DNA of 49,469 nucleotides, taken from a virus. Each line of letters starts with the position of its first letter. The first letter of the stretch is position 1. The notes under the pieces are model-generated. The model worked only from the letters and a program-made list of their open reading frames with translations. It ran no database searches and was not told the DNA's origin. Below are positions 14,371-23,535 of the stretch, piece after piece. The stretch is taken from IMG/VR virus record IMGVR_UViG_3300027801_000038, positions 1 to 49,469 of that record. The stretch is one strand, 5' to 3'. Both the position numbers and the translations under genes were made by a program.

Positions 14371-14802
14371 TCAGGTGAGGTGATCTTCCGTCAATATCCT
14401 GAAAACAAATTTACGATTTTTACAATATTCTTCTGCAGCCTTGAACTTTGCTTGGTTAACAGCATAAGTTGCTACCTCATTTAGGTATCTCTTGGTTTTT
14501 CTTTGGGGTGTTTTGGGGGGTTTACATTGTCTTTTAGGTTTTACTTCAATGATTTCATGGACTGATTTACCCATAGTGTCTACTTTCTTGATATAGAAGT
14601 CAGGAAAGTAACGATGTGTTCGGTTATCTATGGGAGATATGTACGGTATTACGACTTCTTCACTGTTCCATTCAACAATACTGGGGTTCTTATCACAATA
14701 TAACATGAATCTTCTCTCCCACAGAGATCGATAGAAGACCTTTGTGGGGTCTCCTTTGTATTTTTTATAATTCTTTGGTGTAAACCTACCTTTATAAGAC
14801 AT
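14371..14802 (-). CDS. 4: gp4 head completion protein
   Basis: 143 residues, close to T4 gp4 (about 150). The opening SYKGRFTPKNYKKYKGDPTK, then YRSLWERRFMLYCDKNPSIV and HRYFPDFYIK, match the gp4/gp50 family strongly. The WERRFM...D...E segment has the look of the nuclease-like fold of the family, with FPDFYI and EVKPKRQ as the PD...ExK-like residues. It acts at the neck of the filled head before tail joining. First gene of the minus-strand operon, with a late promoter at 14842-14835. Confidence 0.9.
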   Translation of the reverse strand: MSYKGRFTPKNYKKYKGDPTKVFYRSLWERRFMLYCDKNPSIVEWNSEEVVIPYISPIDNRTHRYFPDFYIKKVDTMGKSVHEIIEVKPKRQCKPPKTPQRKTKRYLNEVATYAVNQAKFKAAEEYCKNRKFVFRILTEDHLT

Positions 14803-14807
14803 AAATA
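14800..14807 (+). promoter_or_regulatory. Late promoter CATAAATA for gp48
   Basis: CATAAATA at 14800-14807 on the plus strand, with predicted +1 at 14813, 34 bases before the gp48 ATG. It overlaps the start of gp4 on the other strand. A variant of the late consensus at its first base only. Confidence 0.5.
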
Positions 14808-14834
14808 ATAAAAACTCTAATAACTTCTTTCAGG

Positions 14835-14842
14835 TATTTATA
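14835..14842 (-). promoter_or_regulatory. Late promoter TATAAATA for the minus-strand tail operon
   Basis: Minus-strand TATAAATA (14842 down to 14835), predicted +1 at 14829, leader of 26 bases before the gp4 ATG at 14802. It faces the plus-strand CATAAATA so that the two predicted transcripts overlap at their 5' ends. Confidence 0.75.
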
Positions 14843-14846
14843 ATCC

Positions 14847-15962
14847 ATGGGAACAATCAGTAAAATTCTAGGTAAGATCAACAAGGCAAAGTCTGCAATC
14901 AATTCGTTGAAAGGCATCGGTGCTAAACTTGAAAGTCTCAACTACACAAGTCAAGTTGACAAACTTGGAGAACAAGCAGAATATGCACAACAGATTCTAA
15001 AAGATCGTAGAGCTTCCTTGGCGGCATCCATGGATTCTGCAAACAAAAGAAGGGACTTAGCAAAAGCCAGTCCTAAATCAGTGCAAGAAGAGTTGATATA
15101 TCCAGTTAATGATTTATTACCTAACTATATTGTTTTTACTACTAGACCTAGAAAAAAAAGAGTTGGTGTAAATAATCTTTTAGCTGACTCATCTACTGAG
15201 ATTATGTTATATGTTCCCGATGGAATTACCAGTGATTCAACAGTATCATTCCAGTCACAGGGTGTTAGTAAAAGGGGCAAAAATATAATGCGTGCCATTG
15301 ATGGAATGCAGTCAGCCACTACTATAGGACAGAAGTTTGATAAAGGAAAGGATGTTGTGCTGGGGGTGGTGGAAGATCAGCTGGTTACCATGGGTAATGC
15401 CCTAACAGATAATGTGAGTAATATCAGAGCTGGTAGAGCAGTCAACCCTATGAAAGAACAAATGTTAGATGGAGTCGATTTTAGAAGTTTTGATTTTGAT
15501 TATGAGTTCTGGCCAAAGAACGAAATGGAAGCAATTATGGTCAATAAAATTATATGGACATTTAGAACTGCAATGTTACCTGATACTTTTGGTGCTACAA
15601 CTGATGGTGAGATTGAAAACTACTATAACTACCCTAACATATTTGATGTAGAATTTGAAGGAGAGTTAGCAGGAAAAATAGATGGGTTCTTACCTATGGT
15701 TTGTACTGGATGTTCAGTTGACCATTTTAATGGTAATAAAGTTTCCACATTTGCAAATGGTCAACCAGTATCTACATCAATGAAATTAAGTTTCTCAGAA
15801 ATTAAAGTTCTTTCTCAAGAATCATATCAACAGATTTCTCCATTAGGGAACAAAAATATCGGTTCGGACAGAACTAGTCTAATCAACGAAACTCAGACAG
15901 AAACGGATATTACAAGGTCGGCCGGTATAAAACCCCCCACGCAAACAGGAACAGGTGGATAA
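14847..15962 (+). CDS. 48: gp48-like baseplate tail-tube cap
   Basis: 371 residues (T4: 364). The N-terminal 75 residues are helical. The conserved C-terminal half includes RSFDFDYEFWPKNEMEAIMV, IIWTFRTAMLPDTFG, YNYPNIFDVEFEG and SMKLSFSEIKVLSQESY, characteristic of the gp48 family. gp48 closes the baseplate hub and contacts the tube and tape measure. The last 35 residues are a Thr/Pro-rich tail. The Shine-Dalgarno is weak (CAGG, 12 bases upstream). Expressed from the divergent promoter region at 14800-14842. Confidence 0.8.
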   Translation: MGTISKILGKINKAKSAINSLKGIGAKLESLNYTSQVDKLGEQAEYAQQILKDRRASLAASMDSANKRRDLAKASPKSVQEELIYPVNDLLPNYIVFTTRPRKKRVGVNNLLADSSTEIMLYVPDGITSDSTVSFQSQGVSKRGKNIMRAIDGMQSATTIGQKFDKGKDVVLGVVEDQLVTMGNALTDNVSNIRAGRAVNPMKEQMLDGVDFRSFDFDYEFWPKNEMEAIMVNKIIWTFRTAMLPDTFGATTDGEIENYYNYPNIFDVEFEGELAGKIDGFLPMVCTGCSVDHFNGNKVSTFANGQPVSTSMKLSFSEIKVLSQESYQQISPLGNKNIGSDRTSLINETQTETDITRSAGIKPPTQTGTGG

Positions 15963-15964
15963 CC

Positions 15965-16684
15965 ATGGCAAACGAATTATTTAAAAACTTCCCACAATTA
16001 CAGTACACTCTTAACACTGGTAAGATTGTTACTATTAAGGATTTCTTCCGTAAAGTACAGGTTGAAAAGTCTGCGCAAGATAGTCTAATTGATTATGAAA
16101 AATATGAAATATTAGATGGAGAACGACCCGATGTAGTTGCAGCTAAACTTTATGGTAATGGTGATTTACATTGGACTATTTTTCTAGTCAATGAGTTTAC
16201 AAACTATTATGATTGGCATATGGATTTTCAAACCTTTCAAACATATATAACTGCAAAATTTCCTGGCCAAAGTCTAACTGCCTTAAACACCACTGATATA
16301 GTTTCGTCCTCAAGTAAGTTTTTAATTGGTGAGGAATGTACATCTAACCTAGGAAATACTGGAAGTGTAACACAAGTAGAACCAACATATAGTAGAATCA
16401 GTATAGAAGGTGCAGATACCTTTGCAGCTGGAGAGACGGTTACAGGTAGTAGAAGTGGTAAATCATTTGTAATACAATCTGTTACTGAACATAGAGACTC
16501 AGCTCATCATTATAAAGATGCAGACGGTAACCGAAGGAATAACGGTGGTACTGGGTGGACTGCAGTATCTAACTTCATCGAAGAGTCAGAAGACAATGAA
16601 AGGAAAAGGAATATTAAAATTATTAGACCCAATAAAATCAAAACTGTTGTAGCAGAATTTGAACGACTGATGGCAAATGAGTAA
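15965..16684 (+). CDS. 53: gp53-like baseplate wedge subunit with an inserted beta module
   Basis: 239 residues (T4: 196). The gp53 core is clear: ERPDVVAAKLYGNGDLHWTI, FLVNEFTNYYDWHMD near residues 50-90, and a basic C-terminal RKRNIKIIRP...VAEFERLM. Between them residues about 110-170 form an extra beta segment with FAAGETVTGSRSGKSF, a motif also seen in the gp7-like and 2229-residue proteins. gp53 joins the six wedges around the hub. It starts 2 bases after gp48 and its end overlaps the next gene by 8 bases. Confidence 0.85.
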   Translation: MANELFKNFPQLQYTLNTGKIVTIKDFFRKVQVEKSAQDSLIDYEKYEILDGERPDVVAAKLYGNGDLHWTIFLVNEFTNYYDWHMDFQTFQTYITAKFPGQSLTALNTTDIVSSSSKFLIGEECTSNLGNTGSVTQVEPTYSRISIEGADTFAAGETVTGSRSGKSFVIQSVTEHRDSAHHYKDADGNRRNNGGTGWTAVSNFIEESEDNERKRNIKIIRPNKIKTVVAEFERLMANE

Positions 16685-18152
16685 TTATAAAGCAGGTGAA
16701 TTTCAAACTGAAGCAATCCACATAGTCAATCAAGAGGGTGATACCTTAGACATTAGTGGAAGTGTTGCAAACTTTCGTCTGTATGAAAGTATTCATAAAA
16801 AGTTTGTTACAGGAGATGTTTCGATAATTGACGGTTTGAACCTATTAAAGAACTTTAGGTTTACTGGTCAGGAATTCATCCGTATATCAATTCGTCAAAA
16901 AGAAGGTGCTGGAGATGACGGAGCTAATGAGTTTGCTATTAATAAGGACTCCATTAATAAGACATTTAGAATCTTCAAGGCTACATCTGTAGAACGAATT
17001 AAAGATGCAGTACAAACATACCAACTCAAAATTTGTGATCCTTCCTTGTTTTCTGCAAGACGAACACGACTTAGTAAAGTCCTCACAGGTTCTTACAGTG
17101 ATATGTTAGGTGAAGTGATGTTAAATCATTGTCATGTTAAAAAAGAAGAGATTGATAATTGGGAAGCTAGTGTTCCACCTAACCAACAGTTTATTGTACC
17201 TAACTGGAACATCTCTAAGTTTATTGATTATGTCTGTATGAATGCAAACATCGGGCCAACAGCATCATACAGGAATGGGATGTTTTTCTACCAAACACTA
17301 AATGGTGGATTTAGATTTAGATCAGTTGACACGATGTTTGGGGAAGAGTTCCCAATATCTTTTTCATACTTACCATTGTCATCAGAAAGTACAGAAAATA
17401 TTCATATCAATGCACCTGGCGGATTAAACTCTCAGATTCAAGGAATTACTCGCCCTCAAATGTTTGATTCACTTAAGGGAACAATGGGTGGTGCATATGC
17501 TTCAAGTGCAAAGGTGTACGATCCAATTAGAAAACTCGAAGAAGATATCAACTACGATATGGAAGAAACCTTTGCACGAAGTAAATTGCATGTCTCAGGA
17601 TATCCTATGACAAGAACAAGTAAGATGTTGCAGAATAACCAAGAAAGAATGTTATCTACTAACAATATGCAAGATAAAAATGTGAGTCCTACAGTTAATG
17701 AAATAGGTGTTGATCTTCCCCCAAACAAATCAAACACAGCTGTAGTTGTTTATGATTACACTACTAACCACGATTTTGATGATAGTAAAGACATCTCAAC
17801 CAATTCACCTTTTAGTGGAACTACCTTTAAGACCAATGGACTTCTAGAGAGACGAGCATTACTTGAAATATTTCAACAACATAGAATTACAGTAACCATA
17901 CCATTAAGAACAGATTTATCAGTAGGCACTGTCATAGATTTAAATATACCTGAACCTGAACTATATGATGACTCTAGTTCCCCGAAGGATAAAATTAATG
18001 ACCATAGATATCTAATTATTAATTTATGTGTTAATGCAAACCCAATTCAAAGATCGGGTACTTTAGATTTGGAGTGTGTTAAAGAAAGTTATGCGAAAGA
18101 TATATCAAAGGCAACTCCACTAGCTGATGCAAGTCGTGGGGAAGAAGTATAA
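16677..18152 (+). CDS. 27: gp27-like baseplate hub protein
   Basis: 491 residues (T4 gp27: 391). It opens with a beta-rich part (DTLDISGSVANFRLYESIHK, FVTGDVSIIDGLNLL). A FIRISIRQ strand follows, then the helix-strand block SDMLGEVMLNHCHVKKEEI. RSGTLDLECVKESYAKD is a typical last strand of hub proteins. Position directly before the gp5-like spike gene and after gp53 supports gp27, since gp27 trimers hold the gp5 spike. The name rests on position and general fold, not on a strong match. The start overlaps the gp53 end. Confidence 0.6.
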   Translation: MSNYKAGEFQTEAIHIVNQEGDTLDISGSVANFRLYESIHKKFVTGDVSIIDGLNLLKNFRFTGQEFIRISIRQKEGAGDDGANEFAINKDSINKTFRIFKATSVERIKDAVQTYQLKICDPSLFSARRTRLSKVLTGSYSDMLGEVMLNHCHVKKEEIDNWEASVPPNQQFIVPNWNISKFIDYVCMNANIGPTASYRNGMFFYQTLNGGFRFRSVDTMFGEEFPISFSYLPLSSESTENIHINAPGGLNSQIQGITRPQMFDSLKGTMGGAYASSAKVYDPIRKLEEDINYDMEETFARSKLHVSGYPMTRTSKMLQNNQERMLSTNNMQDKNVSPTVNEIGVDLPPNKSNTAVVVYDYTTNHDFDDSKDISTNSPFSGTTFKTNGLLERRALLEIFQQHRITVTIPLRTDLSVGTVIDLNIPEPELYDDSSSPKDKINDHRYLIINLCVNANPIQRSGTLDLECVKESYAKDISKATPLADASRGEEV

Positions 18153-18153
18153 C

Positions 18154-19215
18154 ATGAAAACATATTACGGAATAGTTGAAGATAGACAAGACCCACTTAA
18201 GATAGGTAGGGTTCGTGTTCGTGTGCATGGTATTCATACTGATAAGAAAGATGAAATTGCAACACCCGACCTTCCATGGGCCCAAGTGATTCTTCCTACT
18301 ACCTCTGCAGGGTTGTCAGGATTTGGAACACAACACGGACTTGTGGAAGGGTCTACGGTGTTGTTATTTTTCAGAGATGGTGATCTATGTCAACAACCAG
18401 TTATTATGGGTTCAGCTGCAGGAATACCTCAAGCTGGTTATAGGGAGACTGCAACGGATGAAATGTTGACTCGTCAAGTAGATCGAGGATTTAATGATCC
18501 TAGACAACTTACAGTAGCAGATTACAATGACACCCCCGATGGCCCGAACCCCGATCATTTTCCACAAAGGGGACATGGTCTAACTTCTTCACTGAAAGAA
18601 GCACCTAAAATTTATGAATCTAGAGGTATTAGTTACATAGGGAAGGGGTCTTCAATTGAAGAACCTACACTTACCGAAAAACAGTTACCCTACTATCCTC
18701 TATACACGGATAAGTCAGATTTATCTGCACTCGCTGATACTACGGATGAAACAGGTCTTCATGCAGGAAGAGATATACCTAAAGACCTTCTTCCTAGTAA
18801 AAAGGAAATAAAATCTCCTGCTAAACCAGTCTACCCATACAACAAAGTTATACAGTCAGAGTCAGGTCATGTTATAGAGATGGATGATACACTAGGTGCT
18901 GAACGACTTGCAATAGAACATAGGTCAGGAACTTTTCAGGAGATTCATCCTGATGGCTCTATGGTGACTAGAGTTGTAAATGATAACTATACTATTATTT
19001 GTAGGAACGAAGAAGTACTCATTGGTGGAAAGGTTAACATTAAAGTTCTAGGTGATGCGAAGGTTGAGGTCATCGGTGGACTTGAACTTAAATCTTTTAG
19101 TGATGCTAAGATTGATATTGTGGGTAAACTCGACATTGAAGCTGGTGGAAATATAACCTTAAAATCTGGCAAAGGTGTAATAGTAAAAGCACCTAAATTT
19201 AGACCGAACTCTTAA
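18154..19215 (+). CDS. 5: gp5-like baseplate spike without lysozyme domain
   Basis: 353 residues from the ATG at 18154 (GGGGAAG Shine-Dalgarno; an upstream TTG start lies inside the gp27-like gene). Residues 3-90 are the OB-fold domain (YYGIVEDRQDPLKIGRVRVR, PWAQVILPT, STVLLFFRDGD, PVIMGSAAG). The middle is a linker. The C-terminal 110 residues are a repeating beta-prism/helix stretch (VIEMDDTLGAERLAIEHRSG, IGGKVNIKVLGDAKVEVIGG). T4 gp5 carries a lysozyme domain (total 575 residues) that is missing here. The spike punctures the outer membrane. Confidence 0.85.
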   Translation: MKTYYGIVEDRQDPLKIGRVRVRVHGIHTDKKDEIATPDLPWAQVILPTTSAGLSGFGTQHGLVEGSTVLLFFRDGDLCQQPVIMGSAAGIPQAGYRETATDEMLTRQVDRGFNDPRQLTVADYNDTPDGPNPDHFPQRGHGLTSSLKEAPKIYESRGISYIGKGSSIEEPTLTEKQLPYYPLYTDKSDLSALADTTDETGLHAGRDIPKDLLPSKKEIKSPAKPVYPYNKVIQSESGHVIEMDDTLGAERLAIEHRSGTFQEIHPDGSMVTRVVNDNYTIICRNEEVLIGGKVNIKVLGDAKVEVIGGLELKSFSDAKIDIVGKLDIEAGGNITLKSGKGVIVKAPKFRPNS

Positions 19216-19217
19216 TT

Positions 19218-21119
19218 ATGACTGAGACAAGTGAAGTTAAACCTTTAGAAGAAACCATATCAGATTCGTTCCCATGTCCTGAAGGGGACATATTTGACCT
19301 ACCAACAAAAGAAGAAATTGTAAACGCATTTAATGAAATAGCTGCGTTGCCTGGCAAGATGGTTGGAAAAGTCCAAGAGATGAAGGCTGAGAAGGAAAAG
19401 GAAATTGCAGCTTTATATAAGTCTTTAGAGGATGCAGATACAGAAGAAGCTAGAGCTGCGATAAACAAACAGATTGCAGAGAAAGAAAATTACATCAAGA
19501 CTCAAATCGAGGGTGTGATACAGAAAGAGATTGATGACGTTGTAGAAACTGTTGAAGAATTTGTTGATGTACTAAGTGACATCTTATCCCCATATTGGGA
19601 TAAAGAAGGTTTAAATCGTGACTGGCAAAAAGAGGCAAGAGATGCCTTTGAACAATTACTTCAAGAGTTCCATCTTTATATACCAGTAAAAATTGCTGAA
19701 TTATTGTCTAAGTTAGTTCCTATTAGTTTTGCAATTAATGTTTTGGGTATTCAGATTGATGTGTTAAAACTAGTCAGCAGTCCTTCTTATCAAAAAGAAT
19801 TGCAAGACCAAATTTCGGGTATCAATTTTGATTTACAAATAGTAGAGAAGTTTAAAGAACTTCAAAAGATTAATGATAAAATAACAAAACTGGTGGAAGA
19901 GTTAGCAGACCCCGACATTAGTATGGAAGACCATATAAAGAAATCGGAAGAATTGTTTGCACTAGAGGAAGAAAAGAAAACAATTCTTGGGGCGATTGAT
20001 ATAATCTACGATTTAAAAGATGGGTTTATTGATAAGTTTTGGCAACTTGTTCCTGAAGAGTTTAGACAATTTGATGGTGAATTCGGAGTAGTAGACAACA
20101 AAGCAAAAGCAAAGATAATTTGGAAATGGATTAAAAAGGAAATTAAAGAGTGGTTGCAGAATTGGTATCTTAAAGCAATCCAAAAGTTACTAAGTCTCTT
20201 TGAGACGATTTGGAACTTGTTAGGTTTACCCGAATTACCCATCCAAATATTAATAGACATTATCAATTTTGATGTAAAGGCATTTATAACAAGTGCAATC
20301 AAAGCCATGAAAGATGCATGGAAAAAGTTGAAAGAAAGTTTACAGACAGACCTACAAAAAATAGAAGGTAAGATTGCAAAGGTTAAAGAACAATTAGCAG
20401 ACCCCGACATTAGTATGGAAGACCATATAAGATTATCAACAGAGTTAGATACACTAGAAAAAGAATACAAAAAGAAACAGGAAGAGATACTTTCAGCTAA
20501 AGATGCATTTGTAAAACTGATTAAAGATACTATACTAGACCTTCAAATCTTTGGTTTTAGTATAGGAAAAATTTTAGGTGCTTCAATAAAATCAACTACT
20601 GAATCAATTGAAGAAGAAATTTCTGAAATGTTATTCGCACTGGAAGAATTTAAAATAAATTTCCATAAGAAGATACTGTTTGAATGGGTAACGCTAGTTA
20701 AGAAGTTTTTCTCAGCAATAGGATTGGGTGCAATTTTTGATTTCTTAACGATCACCTTATGTGACTTCTTAAAATTAATCGGTATGCCCATGGGAATTAA
20801 TTTACAGTTACCAGCGATAGCAGGTGTTATAAGTGTGGTCACAAAAGAAACTGTTCATAAACCTCACCCACAAAAAGACTATGGTAGTGACGATGGAGTT
20901 GCATTTACTAAAGTGAAGGTAGAAGATGATATAGATAAAACAGAATTCTCAGTCACAACTGGAAGTGGAACAATTCATGCATTTGTTGATGGAGTGGAAG
21001 TTGAAGCAGGAAGTGGAATGTCAGTTTCAGGAAACACAGTGACGTTTGATACTGCACCATTGACTCAGTTGGAATATGATGCTGGAATTACAAAAGATGT
21101 TTCATTAATTAAGATATAG
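19218..21119 (+). CDS. Large coiled-coil structural protein in the baseplate operon
   Basis: 633 residues. Long charged helices (residues about 35-115, 220-275, 370-430) alternate with hydrophobic helical parts (WLQNWYLKAIQKLLSLFETI; WVTLVKKFFSAIGLGAIFDF). The last 90 residues are beta-like (FSVTTGSGTIHAFVDGVEVE). Its position between the gp5 spike and gp25 matches unnamed virion proteins of marine T4-like phages. A tape-measure-like role is an alternative to the minus-strand candidate. It contains two copies of LADPDISMEDHI encoded by identical DNA. Confidence 0.75.
   Translation: MTETSEVKPLEETISDSFPCPEGDIFDLPTKEEIVNAFNEIAALPGKMVGKVQEMKAEKEKEIAALYKSLEDADTEEARAAINKQIAEKENYIKTQIEGVIQKEIDDVVETVEEFVDVLSDILSPYWDKEGLNRDWQKEARDAFEQLLQEFHLYIPVKIAELLSKLVPISFAINVLGIQIDVLKLVSSPSYQKELQDQISGINFDLQIVEKFKELQKINDKITKLVEELADPDISMEDHIKKSEELFALEEEKKTILGAIDIIYDLKDGFIDKFWQLVPEEFRQFDGEFGVVDNKAKAKIIWKWIKKEIKEWLQNWYLKAIQKLLSLFETIWNLLGLPELPIQILIDIINFDVKAFITSAIKAMKDAWKKLKESLQTDLQKIEGKIAKVKEQLADPDISMEDHIRLSTELDTLEKEYKKKQEEILSAKDAFVKLIKDTILDLQIFGFSIGKILGASIKSTTESIEEEISEMLFALEEFKINFHKKILFEWVTLVKKFFSAIGLGAIFDFLTITLCDFLKLIGMPMGINLQLPAIAGVISVVTKETVHKPHPQKDYGSDDGVAFTKVKVEDDIDKTEFSVTTGSGTIHAFVDGVEVEAGSGMSVSGNTVTFDTAPLTQLEYDAGITKDVSLIKI
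19902..20430 (+). repeat. 37-base perfect direct repeat within the coiled-coil gene
   Basis: Bases 19902-19938 and 20394-20430 are identical over 37 bases, 492 bases apart. Both encode LADPDISMEDHI in the same frame. The flanks are similar only at the protein level (helical, Glu/Lys-rich). Confidence 0.85.
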
Positions 21120-21143
21120 AGTTAACTAACCCCTCACTCATGG

Positions 21144-21151
21144 TATAAATA
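21144..21151 (+). promoter_or_regulatory. Late promoter TATAAATA for gp25, leaderless layout
   Basis: TATAAATA at 21144-21151, then GATAT, then ATG at 21157. The predicted +1 is the A of the ATG. No Shine-Dalgarno in the 25 bases before. Confidence 0.85.
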
Positions 21152-21156
21152 GATAT

Positions 21157-21579
21157 ATGGCAATAGATATAACCAACGAAGCAAAAACCGTAGCTACCTC
21201 TAAAGGCACATACAGGGATTTAGATTTACTTTTTCGTGCGCACCCTCAGACTGGAGATGTAGTGGTACGAACCGATGCCGAGGCAGTTAAGAGATCAGTT
21301 AGAAATATCATATTAACCAATCATTATGAACGACCATTTAAGCCAGGCTTTGGTGGTTCTATCAGAGACCTTCTATTTGAGTTGAATACGAGCAGACAGT
21401 TAAAGAAGGTACAGAGAAGACTTAAAGATATGTTGGAAGCATTTGAACCTAGAGTTAAGGATGTAGTGGTGAGTATCTTAACTCAAGATAGTAATGAAGT
21501 TAATTTAAACATACAGTATTCGATTATAAATATAGCACGCAACCAAGCGTTAGACCTCACAGTAACAAGGGCAAGATAA
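21157..21579 (+). CDS. 25: gp25 baseplate wedge subunit (GPW/gp25 family)
   Basis: 140 residues (T4: 132). LLFRAHPQTGDVVVRTDAEA, then VKRSVRNIILTNHYERPFKP, GFGGSIRDLLFELN and RRLKDMLEAFEPRV are the defining blocks of the GPW/gp25 family. The family resembles the core of T4 lysozyme-like folds. gp25 starts sheath polymerisation on the baseplate. Expressed from a TATAAATA promoter apparently without a leader. gp6 begins 1 base after its stop. Confidence 0.95.
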   Translation: MAIDITNEAKTVATSKGTYRDLDLLFRAHPQTGDVVVRTDAEAVKRSVRNIILTNHYERPFKPGFGGSIRDLLFELNTSRQLKKVQRRLKDMLEAFEPRVKDVVVSILTQDSNEVNLNIQYSIINIARNQALDLTVTRAR

Positions 21580-21580
21580 C

Positions 21581-23452
21581 ATGGCAATTAAAAGTTCACA
21601 AATAAACGTAACCGATTTAGATTTTGATGATATAGCAACTAATTTAAAAGGGTTTCTACAAGGACAAACCCAGTTAAAGGATTACGATTTTGAAGGTTCA
21701 ACCATGTCAGTATTGGTTGACCTACTTGCATATGCATCACACATTAGTGCAGTCAATACTAATATCGCAGGAAGTGAATTGTTCTTGGATTCTGCTCAGA
21801 TCAGAAAGAATGTAGTTTCTCGTGCAAAGGACTTGGGATTTATCCCTGCGTCTGAAACAAGTGCAACTGCAATTGTAGATATAGCCATAAAGAATGTTAG
21901 GAATGCAGATGGAACTTACCCGACAGTTAGTGAAATGTCTCTTCTAAGAGGAAGTCAATTTAGAACAATATATGATGGGAACCAATATTTCTTTGTTGTT
22001 CCCAATACAGTAAAACCAATACAAAATGGTGGGACATATAATCTAACAAGTGTTCCATTAGTACAAGGAACATATGCTTCGGATACATTTGTTTTTGACA
22101 ACCAAGTTGGTAATCCAAAATTTGTATTATCCAACGAAAGGGTTGACAGATCAAGATTAGAGATAGCCGTAAACTCAGGTGGGGTTTCAACAACTTATAC
22201 ACTATCTACTGATGTGTCAATGATTAAAACCACTTCAAAGGTTTATTACGCACAAGAGAATGAAGATGGGTTTGTTGAAATTTATTTTGGAGATGGTACA
22301 CTAGGTGCATCTCTAGTAGATGGTGACATTATCGAAGCCACTTATGTTATTGTAGATGATACCCATTGTAATGGAACAAAAACTTTTACACAGATAACAG
22401 CTGTTAATGGTTATACAGATTCAACAGTGACTATAAAACAAGCTGCAGAAGGTGGTATAGAGAAAGAGTCCATTGAATCAATCAAATTTAAAGCAACAAA
22501 GTTCTATACATCTCAGAACAGACTGGTAACACTGAATGACTACAAAGCAAAGGTCAGTGAGTATTACCCGAATGCAGATGCAGTTGCAGTATGGGGTGGA
22601 GAAGATAATGACCCACCACAATACGGAAAAGTGTTTCTTGCAATCAAACCTCTAAACTCAGATTATCTTTCAGACACAGAGAAGAAAAACATTACCTCTA
22701 AGTTAAAAAGTTTGAACATGTTAACAGTAAGGCCTGAGATAATTGATGCAGAGATAATTAAAGTTCTTATATCCTCAACTTTTAAATACAACGAAAGAGG
22801 AACAACTTTATCAAAAGGTGAATTAGAATCATTGGTAACAACAACTATCAATAATTATGATAACCTTAAGTTAACAAACTTTGATTCAATCTTTAGACAC
22901 TCAAATTTAGTTAAAGACATTGATGAGGCTCATGGAGCAATCATGAGTAACACTACTAACATTAGATTGAAAAAGAGTTTACCTGCGAAGACAGGACAAC
23001 TCTTAAGTTACACTATACTCTTTGGAAATGGATTATACAATCCTAACTCAGGGTACAATGCAACTAGTGGTGGTATAACAACCACAACAGGATTTTATGC
23101 ACTTGGTGATGCAACCAATATCCATTACTTCGATGACGATGGTAATGGAAATTTGAGAAGGTATTACCTCTCAGGTGCAACAAGAATATATGTAGATAAG
23201 ACAGCTGGAACAGTTGATTACACTACAGGAAAAATTTCGATTGAAAGCATCAGTTTTACTTCAACAGTAAATGCAGATGCAACAATTGACTTCACAATGA
23301 TACCTCTCAGCAGTGATGTTGTTGCAACGCGAGGAATCTTAGTTGATATCTCGTCTGCTGATATAAAGGTAGCAGGTGAGATAGACACCATCGCAAGTGG
23401 TGAATCGAGTGCTGGTGTAGGGTTTAATTCTACATCGAACTCAACATATTAA
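21581..23452 (+). CDS. 6: gp6-like baseplate wedge subunit
   Basis: 623 residues (T4: 660). The start (SQINVTDLDFDDIATNLKGF, then STMSVLVDLLAYASHISAVN) and SELFLDSAQIRKNVVSRAKD are the gp6/J-like baseplate blocks. FVEIYFGDGTLGASLVDGDI and VTLNDYKAKVSEYYPNADAV are the conserved middle. gp6 forms the ring of the inner baseplate with gp25, gp53 and gp7. The last 130 residues are an extra beta-rich end. It directly follows gp25. Confidence 0.9.
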   Translation: MAIKSSQINVTDLDFDDIATNLKGFLQGQTQLKDYDFEGSTMSVLVDLLAYASHISAVNTNIAGSELFLDSAQIRKNVVSRAKDLGFIPASETSATAIVDIAIKNVRNADGTYPTVSEMSLLRGSQFRTIYDGNQYFFVVPNTVKPIQNGGTYNLTSVPLVQGTYASDTFVFDNQVGNPKFVLSNERVDRSRLEIAVNSGGVSTTYTLSTDVSMIKTTSKVYYAQENEDGFVEIYFGDGTLGASLVDGDIIEATYVIVDDTHCNGTKTFTQITAVNGYTDSTVTIKQAAEGGIEKESIESIKFKATKFYTSQNRLVTLNDYKAKVSEYYPNADAVAVWGGEDNDPPQYGKVFLAIKPLNSDYLSDTEKKNITSKLKSLNMLTVRPEIIDAEIIKVLISSTFKYNERGTTLSKGELESLVTTTINNYDNLKLTNFDSIFRHSNLVKDIDEAHGAIMSNTTNIRLKKSLPAKTGQLLSYTILFGNGLYNPNSGYNATSGGITTTTGFYALGDATNIHYFDDDGNGNLRRYYLSGATRIYVDKTAGTVDYTTGKISIESISFTSTVNADATIDFTMIPLSSDVVATRGILVDISSADIKVAGEIDTIASGESSAGVGFNSTSNSTY

Positions 23453-23467
23453 TTATGTATAAAGTGG

Positions 23468-23494
23468 TGTGAGATGGTAGGTTCCATGCTCACA
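23468..23494 (+). ncRNA. Stable hairpin in the gap after gp6
   Basis: TGTGAG-ATGG (23468-23477) pairs with CCAT-(g)-CTCACA (23484-23494), giving a 10-pair stem with one bulged G and a 6-base loop. It follows a TATAAAGT box at 23458 and precedes an AGGAGAAA ribosome-binding site. It has no U-tract, so it is not a standard terminator. It could protect the 5' end of the next message. Confidence 0.4.
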
Positions 23495-23535
23495 GTAGCA
23501 TCCCATTAACTTGGTTTTTATAGGAGAAAACAACA

